64,000 bases of DNA from Nilaparvata lugens (Eukaryota > Arthropoda > Insecta > Hemiptera > Delphacidae), in NCBI RefSeq assembly GCF_014356525.2, contig NC_052507.1, forward strand, positions 5,468,845-5,532,844. The letters are read 5' to 3'. This document shows, piece after piece, positions 1 to 10,802 of the stretch. The first letter of the stretch is position 1; each line of letters begins with the position of its first letter. The notes beneath the pieces were generated by a model. The model saw only the letters and a list, made by a program, of their open reading frames with translations, had not been told where the DNA came from and made no database searches. A program made the position numbers and the translations under genes.

Positions 1-401
1 CAACAGGGTAAACAGCTAGATGGAAACTCGATGAGCGCTACTATACAAAAAAAATCTGGTGTGGTACACTCACACAACTTTCCTTGCTCATTGATCTATA
101 AGCCCTCATTCTTAAACGAGGATAATCTAGGGGAATAACATTATGCCGATTAGCGGCTAAATAATTTTATTAGAACTACGATTATACTATTGTTATTGTT
201 TTCAGAGTACATTTTCCTTTGTTTGAATTATGAAATCTAAGGATTTTTTAAAAGTTCTCAAAACAGCTGTTCTACAAATAAAATATCGACGTGTGCTCTT
301 TTGAATAAACTGCTCTACCCACCTACCTCAAGCACTAGGAGGAGGTTACAAAGTAAATTTCTCAAGGATGGGGTGGACCCCCTGTTAGTTTCTCAGGAGG
401 G

Positions 402-860
402 AGACTCATGCTAGTTAATAGAGCTGATATATAACTATACAGGGTATGAATTTGAAAAAAATCGGTCAAGTCATTTTTGAGAAAATCGTGAAAAACATGG
501 TTTTTTAGTATATATCCGCCATTTTTCTAAAGAATATTACGGAGCTCCTGCAATTTTCCCAGAAATGAGACTCATGTCGGTTGATAGGGCTTATAAATAG
601 CTATCCATAGTATAAATTTGAAGAAAATCGTTAGAGCCGTTATCGAGAAAACCGTGAAAACATGGTTTTTTAGTGATTATCCGCCATTTTTCTCAAAAAT
701 ATTACGGAGGTCCTGCAATTTTCCCAGAAATGAGACTCATGTCAGTTGATAGGGCTTATAAATAGCTATCTAGGGTATGAATTTAAAGAAAATCGTTAGA
801 GCCGTTTTCGAGAAAACCGTGAAAAACATGGTTTTTTAGTCATCATCCACCATTTTTTCC
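402..860 (+). repeat. Tandem repeat inside the (CA)n element, period about 177 bp
   Basis: Nearly three units are seen. Each contains a stretch ending in 'aaacatggttttttagt', then 'tccgccattttt', 'aatattacggag' and 'ttttcccagaaatgagactc'. The third unit is partial. One diverged unit is recognisable in the other element copy around 12776-12910 on the opposite strand, so the expansion is specific to this copy. Confidence 0.7.
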
Positions 861-977
861 GCCATTTTGAATTTAATTTTATTGAATTTCTTATTGTTGG
901 ATCCTCATGGTATAAGGACCTTAAGTTTAGAATTTTAAGTCAATCGGTTAATCAGGAATGGAGTTATCGTGTTCAGA

Positions 978-978
<1 letters not shown>

Positions 979-1038
<60 letters not shown>

Positions 1039-1078
1039 ACACACACACACCACACACACACACCACACACACACACAC
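979..1078 (+). repeat. (CA)n microsatellite, interrupted
   Basis: A pure CA run of about 60 bp is followed by CA runs broken by 'tg', 'cc' and 'ag'. It sits at the same internal position of the element as the (GT)n tract at about 12583-12635, so the microsatellite belongs to the element and was not acquired separately. Confidence 0.95.
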
Positions 1079-1220
1079 AGACCAACACCCAAAAATCATG
1101 ATTTTGTACTTAGGAGACCTTGAAACGTATAGAAAACATGAAATTAGGGTACCTTGAATTTTTTTGGAAAGCAATACTTTCCTTACCTATGGTAATAGGG
1201 CAAGGAAAGTAATTATTTTT

Positions 1221-1293
1221 TGTCAGCCCGGGAATCGAACCCAGTACCTCTTGATTGCCGGTCAGGAATACTTACCCTAACACCAAACTGACA
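1221..1293 (-). ncRNA. tRNA-like sequence, probable SINE head or tRNA pseudogene
   Basis: Read on the minus strand this is exactly 73 nt with a fully paired 7-bp acceptor stem (TGTCAGT with GCTGACA, one G-U), a 5-bp T stem around TTCGATT, a perfect B box (GGTTCGATTCC) and an A box with one mismatch. The anticodon loop reads CCGGCAA (anticodon position GGC), but the universal T33 is C and the D stem is weak. A run of T and A follows. These defects favour a Pol III-derived SINE head or pseudogene over a working tRNA gene. Confidence 0.55.
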
Positions 1294-1690
1294 ATCTCTG
1301 GATAGCAGCGTATTGTTTACTCCATGCAATAAATGAAAACCCAAAAACATCCGGCTAGAGCGTTCCACCAACTTAGATAGTTGAGATGGTTCAAATAGCT
1401 TCTGATATCGTGAGAGAGTCCCATACATTGATAGGGGGATGATTATAGATTCTCAATAAATAGTTTGACTTTAGAAGTTGATCTTAACAATTTGGTAGTT
1501 ATTTGTAAAGGCATTCAGTGGTAAAGCCTTCTCTATTATAGGTATTCAGTGCTTTAAACTTTGAACTCTTATGACTTCAACGTTTCCAAGAGGGTAGGAG
1601 AGATTCTAGAAAATACAGAACTATAGAAGATCAACTCCAAGTAAATAATTGTGGAATATGTATCAGCACTACGGAATAATAATGATGCTT
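1294..1690. other. No recognisable feature
   Basis: AT-rich sequence with stops in all frames. No inverted repeats or matches to the other families in the window were noticed. Confidence 0.5.
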
Positions 1691-1880
1691 AGGGTGATAC
1701 CCACATAAGCTCTTAGGCTTGTGCGTGGGTAATGAGTGTGAAGGATGATGATGAGAGATGACGACAACTTTTTAGGTAGACGGGACCGACGGTTATCGTC
1801 TCCATCGAAAAACGGTGTGGCCATATTTATGTGATTGTGCTGTGGTCAAAAACTTTTCCCCCGGTCGAGATTCGAATGTG
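1690..1880 (+). repeat. Diverged interspersed repeat fragment
   Basis: It contains 'gcgtgggtaatgagtgtga', a GATGATGATGAGAG stretch, and 'gacgggaccgacgg'. The last is also found, inverted, at the start of the RTE-like fragment at 29640-29770 ('cccgtcggtcccggc'). I recognise this wording from arthropod repeat sequence in general, but cannot name the family from the sequence. Confidence 0.35.
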
Positions 1881-1955
1881 GTACTTCATGGATTTCATGA
1901 TCTAGTCAGAAATGAGACAATGCCTTATTTTTCTCAAACAGATTGTGAGACAGAA

Positions 1956-2146
1956 ATTTGGTTGTTCTTGCAAACCCTTCATGTGAAGCTTTCAAACGGT
2001 TTTATGATTACAGTGCTCCAAATTCCTTCAATAAGTCACCTCTACATATTACATCCACAGGCTCACTAGTAAAATTTTTGAAGGAATTAAAGCACATTCA
2101 ATTCAATTTTGATTTTGATGAGATTAAGGAGTTATTTTTCACATAA
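1956..2146 (+). other. Short open frame of uncertain status
   Basis: A frame of about 62 codons ends at a TAA at 2144-2146 and has a fairly ordinary amino-acid composition (NPSCEAFKRFYDY near its start, FDFDEIKELFFT at its end). An overlapping frame begins upstream at 1815. I recognise no domain, and no convincing splice sites frame it. It could be an eroded exon or chance. Confidence 0.12.
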
Positions 2147-2149
2147 ATT

Positions 2150-2530
2150 TTGTTTTACATAATTTTGGGAATTTCTTCTATTGCTTCCTGGGGTTCTATC
2201 AATTTTTCTGACTCAGGATTTTTTTCTTTCATGAATATATTATAACTTAAGTCCATATTTTAATATGTAATATATATATTCTCATATTCTTCTTAATTTA
2301 TCTTTCTAGAATTGTATTGTACTTTTTGGTTTCTATAAATAACTTCTTAATGTTCACACCTTTCAATTCGTTTTATGTAAATGGACAGAGATTTTCTGTT
2401 GGTTTTTTTTCTAGGCTTCTGTCTCTTGCAAAGGTCAAATAGTTTAATTTTCAGAGTAGGTAACTTAGCTAATATCTTATGAAGTACCTTAATCATAACT
2501 CTGACGTTACATAATGTTTTTGTTAGTTTG
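2150..2530. other. AT-rich DNA without recognisable features
   Basis: Long T-rich runs and TATATA tracts; nothing else seen. Confidence 0.5.
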
Positions 2531-2735
2531 TAAGCATTTGCTTCCATAGTTGAGCAAATGCTATAGTTTATTCATACAATTTTGAGCAAAAGCTTTTACT
2601 TTTTAGCAAATGCTCAAACTATTTTTTTGATGAGCATGAGAAAAAGGTTTTGCTCACGTTTATTCATAGAAAATGAAGCAAATGCTCCTTATTTTATTAG
2701 TATAAGCAGATGCTCAACTTTATTCATATGGCCCA
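2531..2735 (+). repeat. Cluster of GAGCAAATGCTC palindromic motifs
   Basis: The 12-bp palindrome GAGCAAATGCTC or variants recurs at about 2531, 2562, 2586, 2607, 2675 and 2706 in both orientations, with 'tttattcata' between several of them. This looks like the terminal motifs of a small palindromic element that has been duplicated locally. No coding sequence. Confidence 0.5.
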
Positions 2736-3124
2736 TTATGTTATCCACATAAATAAACCTTGATAATAACGATGATTTTTCATAAATTCCTCTATTTGAA
2801 ATGAACATTTTAGAATTGCACTATGTACATGCAATGTGCATACTTTGTTTGTGTTACATGCATTATGTGCATTATAAACTATCGTTAATTCATGTCATGT
2901 CTTATATAAACGTTTATCTACATGATACTTACGGAAGAGAGATACTAGTCCCATCTGTAATAGAATAAAAGTTTATTCAAGTAGCATTTGAGAATATACA
3001 TCAGTAGCCTGTTGCCTTCAGCCTGTGAAAGAGCTACTATATAATAGAGTGAGACTCACGTTAGACTGTCAGCATCTCGTATATATAGAACATCAACACT
3101 GCCCATTCAAACCACGCTGACCCT

Positions 3125-3575
3125 CTTACTATAGCTGTCTCACTCTCTCTACATCTATAGAAGGCAGTATCACTGTAGCTATCTCTCTCTCACTGTAGCT
3201 TTATAAGGCAGTATCATTGTAGCTATCTCACTCTCTCCAATGCTCTAGAAGGCAGTCTCACTATAGCTGTCTCACTCTTACTACAGCTATTAAAGGCAGT
3301 CTTACTATAGCTATCTCACTCTTACTACAGCTATAGAAGGCAGTCTCAGTATAACTGTCTCACTCTTACAAAGGTTATAGCACTCAGTCTTAGTATAGCT
3401 ATTTCATTCTTAATACAGCTATAAAAGGCAGTCTCAGTATAGCTGTTTCACTCTATCAAAGGCTCTAGAAGGCAGTCTCACTGTAGCTGTCTCACTCTCT
3501 CTACAGCTATAGCACACAGTCTCAGTATAGATATCTCACTCTTACAAAGTCTATAGAAGGTAGTAAGTAGCCGTT
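3125..3575 (+). repeat. Minisatellite, 44-bp period, about ten units
   Basis: The unit reads roughly GGCAGTCTCACTATAGCTGT, then CTCACTCTTACTACAGCTAT, then AAAA. 'ggcagtct' starts at 3251, 3295 and 3339, exactly 44 bp apart. Units diverge by several bases each, so the array is not very recent. Present once in the window. Confidence 0.9.
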
Positions 3576-3713
3576 AGAAAGTGATAGCTAAGTGCTCTTT
3601 GCAGAAGCGAACGAGCGAACTTTTGTCAGGTGGAGTGTGACTAACGATTCTCTCAAAATACTCTTCTCTCTTGTACTTCCACTTCTCTCAAAATGTTCTT
3701 CTCTTTTCTGTTG

Positions 3714-4130
3714 CAGACGGGGCCCGATCAGGAGGAATGGAACAGGAGTAGGAACGGTTCCAGACGCTGGCGAGGAACCGTTACTCTATCGACGCAATTG
3801 TGATATTTCCCAAGGGGTGAACATCCCGTCTAACTTGCTACATTATCTTTGCCATCACAATCCTAAAGACAAGAGAGAAGAAACTGGCGAAATTCACTTC
3901 AAACTGTCAGCATGAAACTATACTAACATCATTGACGCTACACACAAGGAACACTGACATCAGAAATTATACAACTTTAGACTGTCAGTGTTAGTTATAC
4001 GTACATCATTGATGCAACACATAGGGAATAATGACAGTTGTAAGTGAATAGATCTCTACTAAGCTAAGAATGTACTTGTACAGCAGTTTAATGTTTGACT
4101 TGACGTAACTTTTCCAATAAAATCGTTGTC
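3714..4130 (+). other. Candidate terminal exon with 3' UTR (weak)
   Basis: A pyrimidine-rich stretch ending 'tctcttttctgttgcag' (to 3716) is a good splice-acceptor match. Downstream, one frame reads 28 codons to a TGA (rich in R, W and G) and another stays open to a TGA at 3913-3915 with a charged tail (NPKDKREETGEIHFKLSA). An AATAAA follows at about 4115. Acceptor, short open frame and polyadenylation signal are in the right order, but neither peptide is recognisable and the frame is undecided. Confidence 0.2.
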
Positions 4131-4508
4131 TCTCAATGGAGTTTGTTTTGTGACTTTCCTGAACTTTTAGATACTAGATACTTGAAGATTTTCCACTGAT
4201 ACTCACTTCAGAGTATACTGTAAGTAGAGTTGATGTAATGGAGAAAGATAATAATATAGCGGATAAGGATGGAATAACTTGGATAAGCTAGAAATCACAA
4301 TAGGTTGTCTTCTAATTTAATTCTAGAAAAACTTGAGTTTCAAACTGGATCTTTAGTTTTCATGGGCTTGATACCGAATGATAGAATTGTATGAATAAAA
4401 CAAAATATGAGATGGGAAAGAATATAATAGAAGTCTCAGTAGAATCAAAAAAGAAAGAAATTCAAGAAGAAAGAGTATAATAGACTGAATTCTGAATAGA
4501 CTGAGTAT
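4131..4508. other. No recognisable feature
   Basis: AT-rich, A-rich near the right end; no repeats shared with the rest of the window noticed. Confidence 0.5.
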
Positions 4509-4751
4509 ATATCCCATGGTATAGGGCGTTTATGTCGCAAGTTTTACTGTTATCCCAAGCCGATAGTTCACATAGCTTTTTCCTATGCAGCTGTGTGACG
4601 CTGGTAGTCTCTCAAATTGTGCCGTTTATACACTATCACCCCAACAAAACAGTAAAAATTGACAATAATCGACAGTAATCGGCTTGAGATACCTGTAGAA
4701 GTTGCGACATAAATTCCCTATACCATGGGATATCTACTTACGCTTTTGTTT
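4509..4751 (+). mobile_element. Palindromic MITE, GATATCCCATGG family, copy 1
   Basis: The left arm starts ATATCCCATGGTATAGGG and the right arm ends CCCTATACCATGGGATAT, with arms continuing into 'tttatgtcgcaa' and 'cagtaatcggcttgaga'. The outer ~28 bp present in the copy at 10803-11081 are kept only on the right side here, so this copy is 5'-truncated or its end has diverged. Non-coding. Confidence 0.8.
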
Positions 4752-5241
4752 CTCCATGGTATAATTTACTGAATTCTGAATTCAATAATGGTAGTAAACG
4801 TTGTTTTGTTCTATATGAATTATTCAATTTATAGAAGGAATGAAGCTATGATTCTTTCAATGCATCATTAACAGTTGACTTGAACAATATTGAAATTCAT
4901 TATTGTATAGTCACTTTCATAGTATAATATGATTTCAAATACTTGGTGAAAGTTTGTCAAAGATATTTTCAAAACTATTTGAATTTGTGCATATTTTATT
5001 TTTAATGGGCCTCCAAGACAAAGGGCAAGTCATTTAAGTTCTTCAGTTTATCTTGAGATTTACAACTTTTCTTTTCAAGACTACTGATTATTAAAACGAA
5101 ATAGAATAAAATAAAGTGTACTTTATAATAGTTGTAATTGTGTTCAAATTATCTCGAGACAGTTTGACATATTGTAGGACTGGATTTCCCAAAGTTATTT
5201 ATTATCACCACAGGAGTTAAACAGTCACAGCTTCCAGTCAC

Positions 5242-5409
5242 AACTCACACTTACGCGACTCAGGTCGAGAAGAGACTGCGACTTTAGTCGAGAGCATGTG
5301 TTTCCAATTAGTGACACTCAGATCAGTCGATTCTAGTCTCCGCGATGTCACCATTTGAAAACACATGCTCTCCACTAGAGTCGAGTCTCTTCTCGCGTAA
5401 GTGTGAGTT
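5242..5409. mobile_element. Palindromic element (hairpin MITE), copy A
   Basis: Arms start AACTCACACTTACGCG and end CGCGTAAGTGTGAGTT; a second paired segment is GAGAGCATGTGTTT with AAACACATGCTCTC. The element folds back over nearly its whole 168 bp. An open frame of 90 codons crosses it but is explained by the palindrome and is not a gene. The same element is present in copy B. Confidence 0.85.
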
Positions 5410-5559
5410 GAGCCTTGAACATTTGTATTTTCTTTTGAATGACCTGACGATTCTACAAGGAACAAATAATTCTGCAGGAGAACTTTAAAAATCTTCTGAA
5501 AAATACTCAATCAATATCTAAAGAGATTAAATATAAAAGGCAGGCTAAAAATCATTTTG

Positions 5560-5865
5560 GGACTCAAGAATCTTTGCTGATGGCTTTCCATTGTTTTTGG
5601 CTCTAGATTTTAACGGATCTAACTGATTCAATTTTTTTTCGATTGTGGATAACAAGCCTGAATTGATAATATTGATCAATCTCTTTTTTCAAGGCATATG
5701 ATGATTGTAGTTATCCTACATTGTATCTTGTTGAGTGATATTGTCATATATATTATATTATTTGAATGTTATATTGTTTCCAAATGCTGATACATGGATA
5801 GCAACTCTATTTGCATGAAATATGTTCGATAACAAATAAAAATTTTGATTGATTGATTGATTGTA
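5560..5865 (+). mobile_element. LINE-type 3' end with (TTGA)n tail, copy A
   Basis: About 300 bp of non-coding DNA ends in 'caaataaaaattttgattg' followed by repeats of TTGA. A tandem tetranucleotide after an AATAAA-like stretch is a typical 3' terminus of a 5'-truncated non-LTR retrotransposon. No reverse-transcriptase codons remain. Confidence 0.5.
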
Positions 5866-5904
5866 GTTGTAGGCCTACATAAATGTTTCAACGAATGATT
5901 CAAA

Positions 5905-6360
5905 CAATATTATTCGAAAATCAAATAACAAAAGAAACAATTACTGTATTTCTAATCGATCTGATTTGATAGATAAGATCTACATCAAAATCATGATTTC
6001 AAATCACTTTTATGTTATCAAATAGAACAACTAACAGCAAATTTCTTCAATAAATGAATTTATTCGCTTAGAGATAACGAGATCTCACGTAATATTTGTC
6101 TCAACCATGAAGATATCATGAGATCTCGTTGTCCAGTAAGTTAATAATTTCATTATTGAAGAAATTTGACTGCTTGTCGTTCTATTCGATAACATAGAAA
6201 TTATTTAATTACAAACCGTTCGTGATGGAAAACAACATTGAAGAATCATGATTTTATTGATAGATCAAATAGGTCTACAAGAAAATTCATATTTCCATGA
6301 AGAAAGAACGTCTCTCTTCGACATATTTGATTACTTTCTTCGAAAATAGAACATCTGTAA
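5905..6360. mobile_element. Degenerate long palindrome, copy A
   Basis: 'ttttatgttatcaaatagaa' at about 6010 pairs with 'ttctattcgataacatagaa' at about 6180; 'aaatttcttcaataaatgaa' pairs with 'ttcattattgaagaaattt'; 'cgagatctca' pairs with 'tgagatctcg' at the centre (about 6095). The arms continue outward with lower identity. This is an old fold-back element without coding capacity. Confidence 0.65.
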
Positions 6361-6479
6361 TTGAGTTGGACATTGTCTCTGCTGAAAATGGAATGTTTCG
6401 ATGATCTTGGATGACACTGATTGGATTATTCCCATCACATCTCATGCATTCAATCTTTTTCTCTTAATAAAATAAGAAA

Positions 6480-7182
6480 CTAGCCGTCAGACTCGCTTCG
6501 CTCGCCATATCCGTCTAGCCAGGGGGGCTCCGCCCCCGGGACCCCCGACTGTATCGTCCAAGAATGAGATCAGCAGGCTCGCTCCGCTCGCCTGCATTTT
6601 TCATTTGAGCATTTTTATCATATGTTAGGACAATTCAGTGGGGGGTCCAGACTAAACGTCTGGCTAAACGGATATGGCGAGCGAAGCGAGCCTGACGGCT
6701 AGTAATATAATATTCCCAGGATTGAAGTAGCAGTGCCCAATCAATTTTTCCGCGATAAATGCATTTAAATCTTCAACTTGGTGCCAACCTAACAAAGTCA
6801 ACTGAACTTAATGCCAACCTGACAAAAATTATTAATTTAGTTGCCAGTTAACAACTGTTTCGAAGAGGTACTCTATCTAGATTATAGTTCTATAGTAACA
6901 TATGATATGGACATTTCAATTATAATTAAGAGATTGGGAGAAGAAGAATATACATGCTAAAAGACGAACTTTAAACCCTTAAAAACAACCCTCAGAGTTA
7001 AAATATTGCCAAAAGATTTCTTAGTGCGCCTCTAAAGGGCCAACTGAACATACCTACCAAATTTGAACGTTTTTGGTCCGGTAGATTTTTAGTTATGCGA
7101 GTGAGTGAGTGAGTGAGTGAGTGAGTGAGTGAGTGAGTGAGTCAGTCAGTGAGTGAGTGCCATTTCGCTTTTATATATATAG
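6480..7182 (-). mobile_element. Non-autonomous Helitron H1 (copy A only)
   Basis: On the minus strand it starts TCTATATATATAAAAGCGAA and ends in the hairpin GGCGAGCGAAGCGAGCC, TGACGG and CTAG: a TC start and a 3' hairpin followed by CTAG, as expected for Helitrons. The 703 bp contain a CACT-rich tract near the 5' end and no coding region. The corresponding site in block B (38312/38313) is uninterrupted, and joining the A flanks restores it base for base, so there is no target duplication. The flanking bases in element orientation are T and T. Confidence 0.9.
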
Positions 7183-7259
7183 AAGAACGATATTCCATGT
7201 AGATCCAAGTTCGTGCATATCACAGAGGAAAATATTATTTATTCATTTATTGTACAAAA

Positions 7260-7961
7260 TCTATACATATAAAAGTGAAATGGCACTCACTCACTGACTG
7301 ACTCACTCACTGACTCACTCACTCACTCATTCACTCACTCACTCACTCACTCACTCACTCGCAGAACTAAAAATCTACCGGACCAAAAACGTTCAAATTT
7401 GGTAGGTATGTTCAGTTGGCTCTTTAGAGGCGCACTAAGAAATCTTTTGGCAATATTTTAACTCTGAGGGTTGTTTTTAAGGGTTTAAAGTTTGTCTTTT
7501 AGCATGTATATTCTTCTTCTCCCAATCTCTTAATTATAATTGAAATTTCCATATCATATGTTACTATAGAACTATAATCTAGATAGAGTACCTCTTCGAA
7601 AGAGTTGTTAATAATTAGTAATTAATAATTTTGTCAGGTTGGCATTAAGTTGATTGACTTTGTTAGGTTGGCATCAAGTTGAAGATTTAAATGCATTTAT
7701 CGCGGAGAAATTGATTAGGCACTGCTACTTCAATCCTGGGAATATTATATTACTAGCCGTCAGGCTTGCTTCGCTTGCCATATCCGTTTAGCCAGACGTT
7801 TAGTCTGGATCCCCGACTGGATTGTCCTAACATATGATAAAAACGCTCAAATGAAAAATGCAGGCGAGCGAAGCGAGCCTGCTGATCTCATTCTTGGACG
7901 ATCCAGTCGGGGGTCCAGACGGCTAGACGGATATGGCGAGCGAAGCGAGCCTGACGGCTAG
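7260..7961 (+). mobile_element. Non-autonomous Helitron H2, copy A
   Basis: Starts TCTATACATATAAAAGTGAA after A and ends GGCTAG before T, the canonical A/T context. The 702-bp body matches H1 in inverted orientation 78 bp away, so the two form a large inverted repeat in block A. The 3' ~220 bp is palindromic, with CTAG at both ends. Shared with block B, so it predates the split of the two blocks. Confidence 0.9.
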
Positions 7962-8699
7962 TACTATAATATAATTATAACATTGGAGGAAAAACTAGGC
8001 TGATCCTGTACTATTTCTCTCCAAAAAATTTGATAAAAAGTTAATATTGTGCAAAGGTTAAAGTTATGAAATCACACACTGCTTCGTCACTTGATTATTC
8101 CAAAGTTACTCGTTATTCTAATTTGATTTGATTGAAAAACAGATACTCGATTTGACCGGAGAATATTTTTCTCTCAAATCAAATTCATTTATTGCCAGAA
8201 AGAAAACAAATTAGTGTCAGCTTTCGGTTTAAACCACGAATGAAACACATTATGATAAATGCAACCTTATCTACAAGTAAACGTGGTCTAACGTTAAACG
8301 TAGTGTTAGCATATGGCCCTTAATTAAGTGTCCAACTAAGCATAAGTGCCGAACTTATTGCCCAAGTCTAAACTTGGTAATAAACTTAGGTAATGAACAC
8401 TGATGGGAGACGCTCAGTAATTATCTCTCCTGTGTGGGTCGCCAAGTTACCTAGTTAACACTATTGTTTACACTATAAATAGGCTACACCACACTGTTAC
8501 ACTATTGTAGCACTATTGCTATTGTTTACACTATACAGGGGTTATCGTGAACTTGGTTTACTGGTAGTTTCTAAGGATCAATGACCAAACTGAGTTTACT
8601 TGTCGTTTCTGAGGTTCAATGGTCAAACTGGGTTTACAGATGGCTTCTAACTAAGGATCAATGGTCTCCACTACACTGAGGAGAGGATATTCATCTCTA
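7962..8699. other. No recognisable feature (same at 39107-39850)
   Basis: Non-coding sequence shared by both blocks. It contains short direct repeats around 'actattgtttacactat' and around 'ggatcaatg', but no clear element boundaries, splice sites or long frames. Confidence 0.5.
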
Positions 8700-9502
8700 A
8701 AGTGAGGTCCACGTTATAATGGCAGTGTAGGATTGACAATACTGTTGCTGTCATTTTCTATCATACAACAAAACCGATAGCGCTATCTCTCTCCAGCTTT
8801 GCAATGTTGTCTGTTTTCCAGAATATTTTATTTTTACTTTTGACAGTGACTGTTCAAAAGTGGACAAACAATTCTCAGCCACCATTTTTTTTTCTTCATT
8901 CTATCAAAATACTGTAGTACACAAATTAATCCTATAATTGATTCAATATGTATTTTTGAAACAATTAAATAATTTTTGGACATTACCATATGAGAAACAC
9001 AAATTGAAATAAAAGCTGATAACTAACCATCCTAGACTTCATCCATGCTTCAGTTAGACCTACTCGTACCGGTATAGATAATATTGAAAGATTATTTCAG
9101 AGTTATTTCCATTGAAATTACTTATTTTCAATAGGATTTCTATTTTCTATTATTTTTATAAGATATTGGAATAGAACACCTACCAAATAACTCAATTTCT
9201 GTTGTTTTGAAATTCATATTGGTGTATCACAGCTTTTCAAATTAGACGCCATTTCAAGTTTGTACAAAAATAAAATCTGATCTCAGTTATAGAAGCAATT
9301 TTTGAAACAAATTATGAAAAAATATATATTCTTGATTAATTTGACATTAGATTGATTATTCTATCAAGGAATGATAGTTATTATTGGATCGATTTAATGG
9401 GATGAATTGAGTAACAGCTGTGTACACTCAGTGGCAAAATGGAGAGACTTGGCAACGTTTTTCTCCAACCTTTCTTGACTGCCATTATAACCTAGACCTC
9501 AC
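8700..9502 (+). mobile_element. MITE of the TAGTGAGGTCCACG family, copy A
   Basis: Starts AAGTGAGGTCCACGTTATAA and ends with the inverted terminus TTATAACCTAGACCTCAC. Internal landmarks of the family are present ('ctatcatacaacaaaaccga', 'gatagcgctatc'). No coding region. In block B the counterpart's right terminus is intact, but sequence beyond it differs: block A's extra ~6.3 kb begins here. Confidence 0.8.
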
Positions 9503-9737
9503 ATTATCCTTGTCTATCATTCGACAAAGCAGATAGAGCTATCATTTTATCATCTATTAGACTGTTATCATTTATTATTTATCTATCATTTATTTGGCTT
9601 GTGCTACTTTTCTGTAAATTGTGTAATTCTGAACGATAAATAAATATATAAATAAATCTATTAATGAAATATTATCAAATTGTTTCAAATGTACAAACAC
9701 CATGATTATAATAAAATATAACAAGGCCCGGCTCCTA

Positions 9738-10075
9738 TAGAGAGGTCCACGTTGGCAATCCTCTGTCTTGTCAATGCCTTCTATAGACGGTAGGTGATAC
9801 AGCTTTATTGATGTACGGTAACTGATCATTCTCGTTTAAAATAATCATCTATATTTTATTAAGCAAGAGATTATATTTTTTAATAATTTCATAATGAATT
9901 TTCAAAATTAAGATGAATATTTTGTTAATTAATTATCATTTATACATTGTTAAAAGACGATCTGGCAACAGAGTAAAGCAAGAAAAAGATAGCGCTATCC
10001 GCTTTGTTGAATGATAGACAAGGATAGCAATAGAATTGCTGCTCAAACACTGCCATTATAACGTGGACCTCACTA
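9738..10075 (+). mobile_element. MITE of the TAGTGAGGTCCACG family, internally deleted
   Basis: The left end is TAGAGAGGTCCACGTTGGCA and the right end CATTATAACGTGGACCTCAC. The left terminus has lost the ATAATGGCAGT part and runs directly into interior sequence, an internal deletion near the 5' end. The family-typical 'gatctggcaac' and 'gatagcgctatcc' segments are in the right half. Confidence 0.75.
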
Positions 10076-10210
10076 GAACAATAATCGGGGAATACGGTAC
10101 TTCATGCATGTGCCTTGGATTGAATTATTGGTGATTGGGGAAATCATGATAATATTATGGGAGGGAGTCAGGAACATTATTAAACCAGGAAAGATTGTGA
10201 ATGATTGAAT

Positions 10211-10750
10211 AATAGTTATTTGTGCAACTAGTGCGCAAAGTGACAGTTTGCTGCACCGAAAGAAACGTTTACGCCCGAGCCGTAGGCGAGGGCGGAATGG
10301 TTTCTTGAGTGCAGCAGAGGAACTTTGCGCACGTATTTCACATTAAGTTTTTCCTACAGTTACCATTGAATATGAAAAGTGGGTAATTATGGGTAAAATT
10401 GCCTGAATAATGTAGTAGTGTTTGAATGGCGGGGGGCAGCTGTATGGTGTGTGCTGTGGTGGCACTGTGCTGTCGTTGTCCTTGGTTATAATATATAATA
10501 GTAATAATTAGCGCGTTGTGCTTGGTTGCACCTCTGCTCACCATAGCAGCCACAGCAGTCACTGTTACCAAACTTCATTTTGATTTTGCTGCACTGGTGC
10601 TCCATATAACCTACTAACTATTTTGCGTTGTCATGCTGCAAATCTGGAGTACACAAAGTACTCACTTTGCGCACTAGTGCGGAAAAGTGATTCTTTGCAG
10701 CCTGCAATCACTGCACAAATGGTCACTTTTCAGGGTATCTGTAGGAAAAT
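10211..10750 (+). mobile_element. Repeat starting AATAGTTATTTGTGCAAC, copy 1
   Basis: It begins AATAGTTATTTGTGCAACTA and ends CTGTAGGAAAAT; copies with the same ends lie at 11330-11855 (inverted) and 31642-32159. The conserved core contains 'ccgaaagaaacg', a 'gcccgagccgtaggcgaggg' insert unique to this copy, and a GC-richer stretch around 10500-10600. On the minus strand that stretch reads as a short Cys-containing peptide (NSDCCGCY) in other copies but is frameshifted here. No transposase is visible. Confidence 0.7.
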
Positions 10751-10802
10751 GATAATTTTCTGAGTAGTTGTTAAAGTGATATTGTGTACACCTTTTAGTG
10801 AT

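Larger units (their letters stand above)
57..1205 (-). mobile_element. Interspersed repeat carrying a (CA)n tract, copy 1
   Basis: The ends resemble those of a second copy at 12458-13269 in opposite orientation. One end reads TGGTGTGG..CACTCACACAAC followed by TTTCCTTG; the other carries ACCTATGGTAATAGGGCAAG. Between them lie a long CA microsatellite (about 979-1078) and internal tandem repeats. No coding capacity is visible; reading frames across the CA tract are artefacts. Superfamily not assigned. Confidence 0.6.

Noticed and set aside
935..1174. Open frames of 62-79 codons on both strands across the CA tract
   Set aside because: Dinucleotide repeats stay open in several frames (VCVCV, THTHT). 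They are not genes. The same applies to 12453-12653.
3125..3575. Possible tRNA or snRNA cluster suggested by the regular 44-bp spacing
   Set aside because: No A or B boxes and no cloverleaf pairing; simple minisatellite.
5238..5510. 90-codon frame, identical in both blocks (also 37067-37339)
   Set aside because: It crosses the palindromic element at 5242-5409; the identity reflects the block duplication, not selection.
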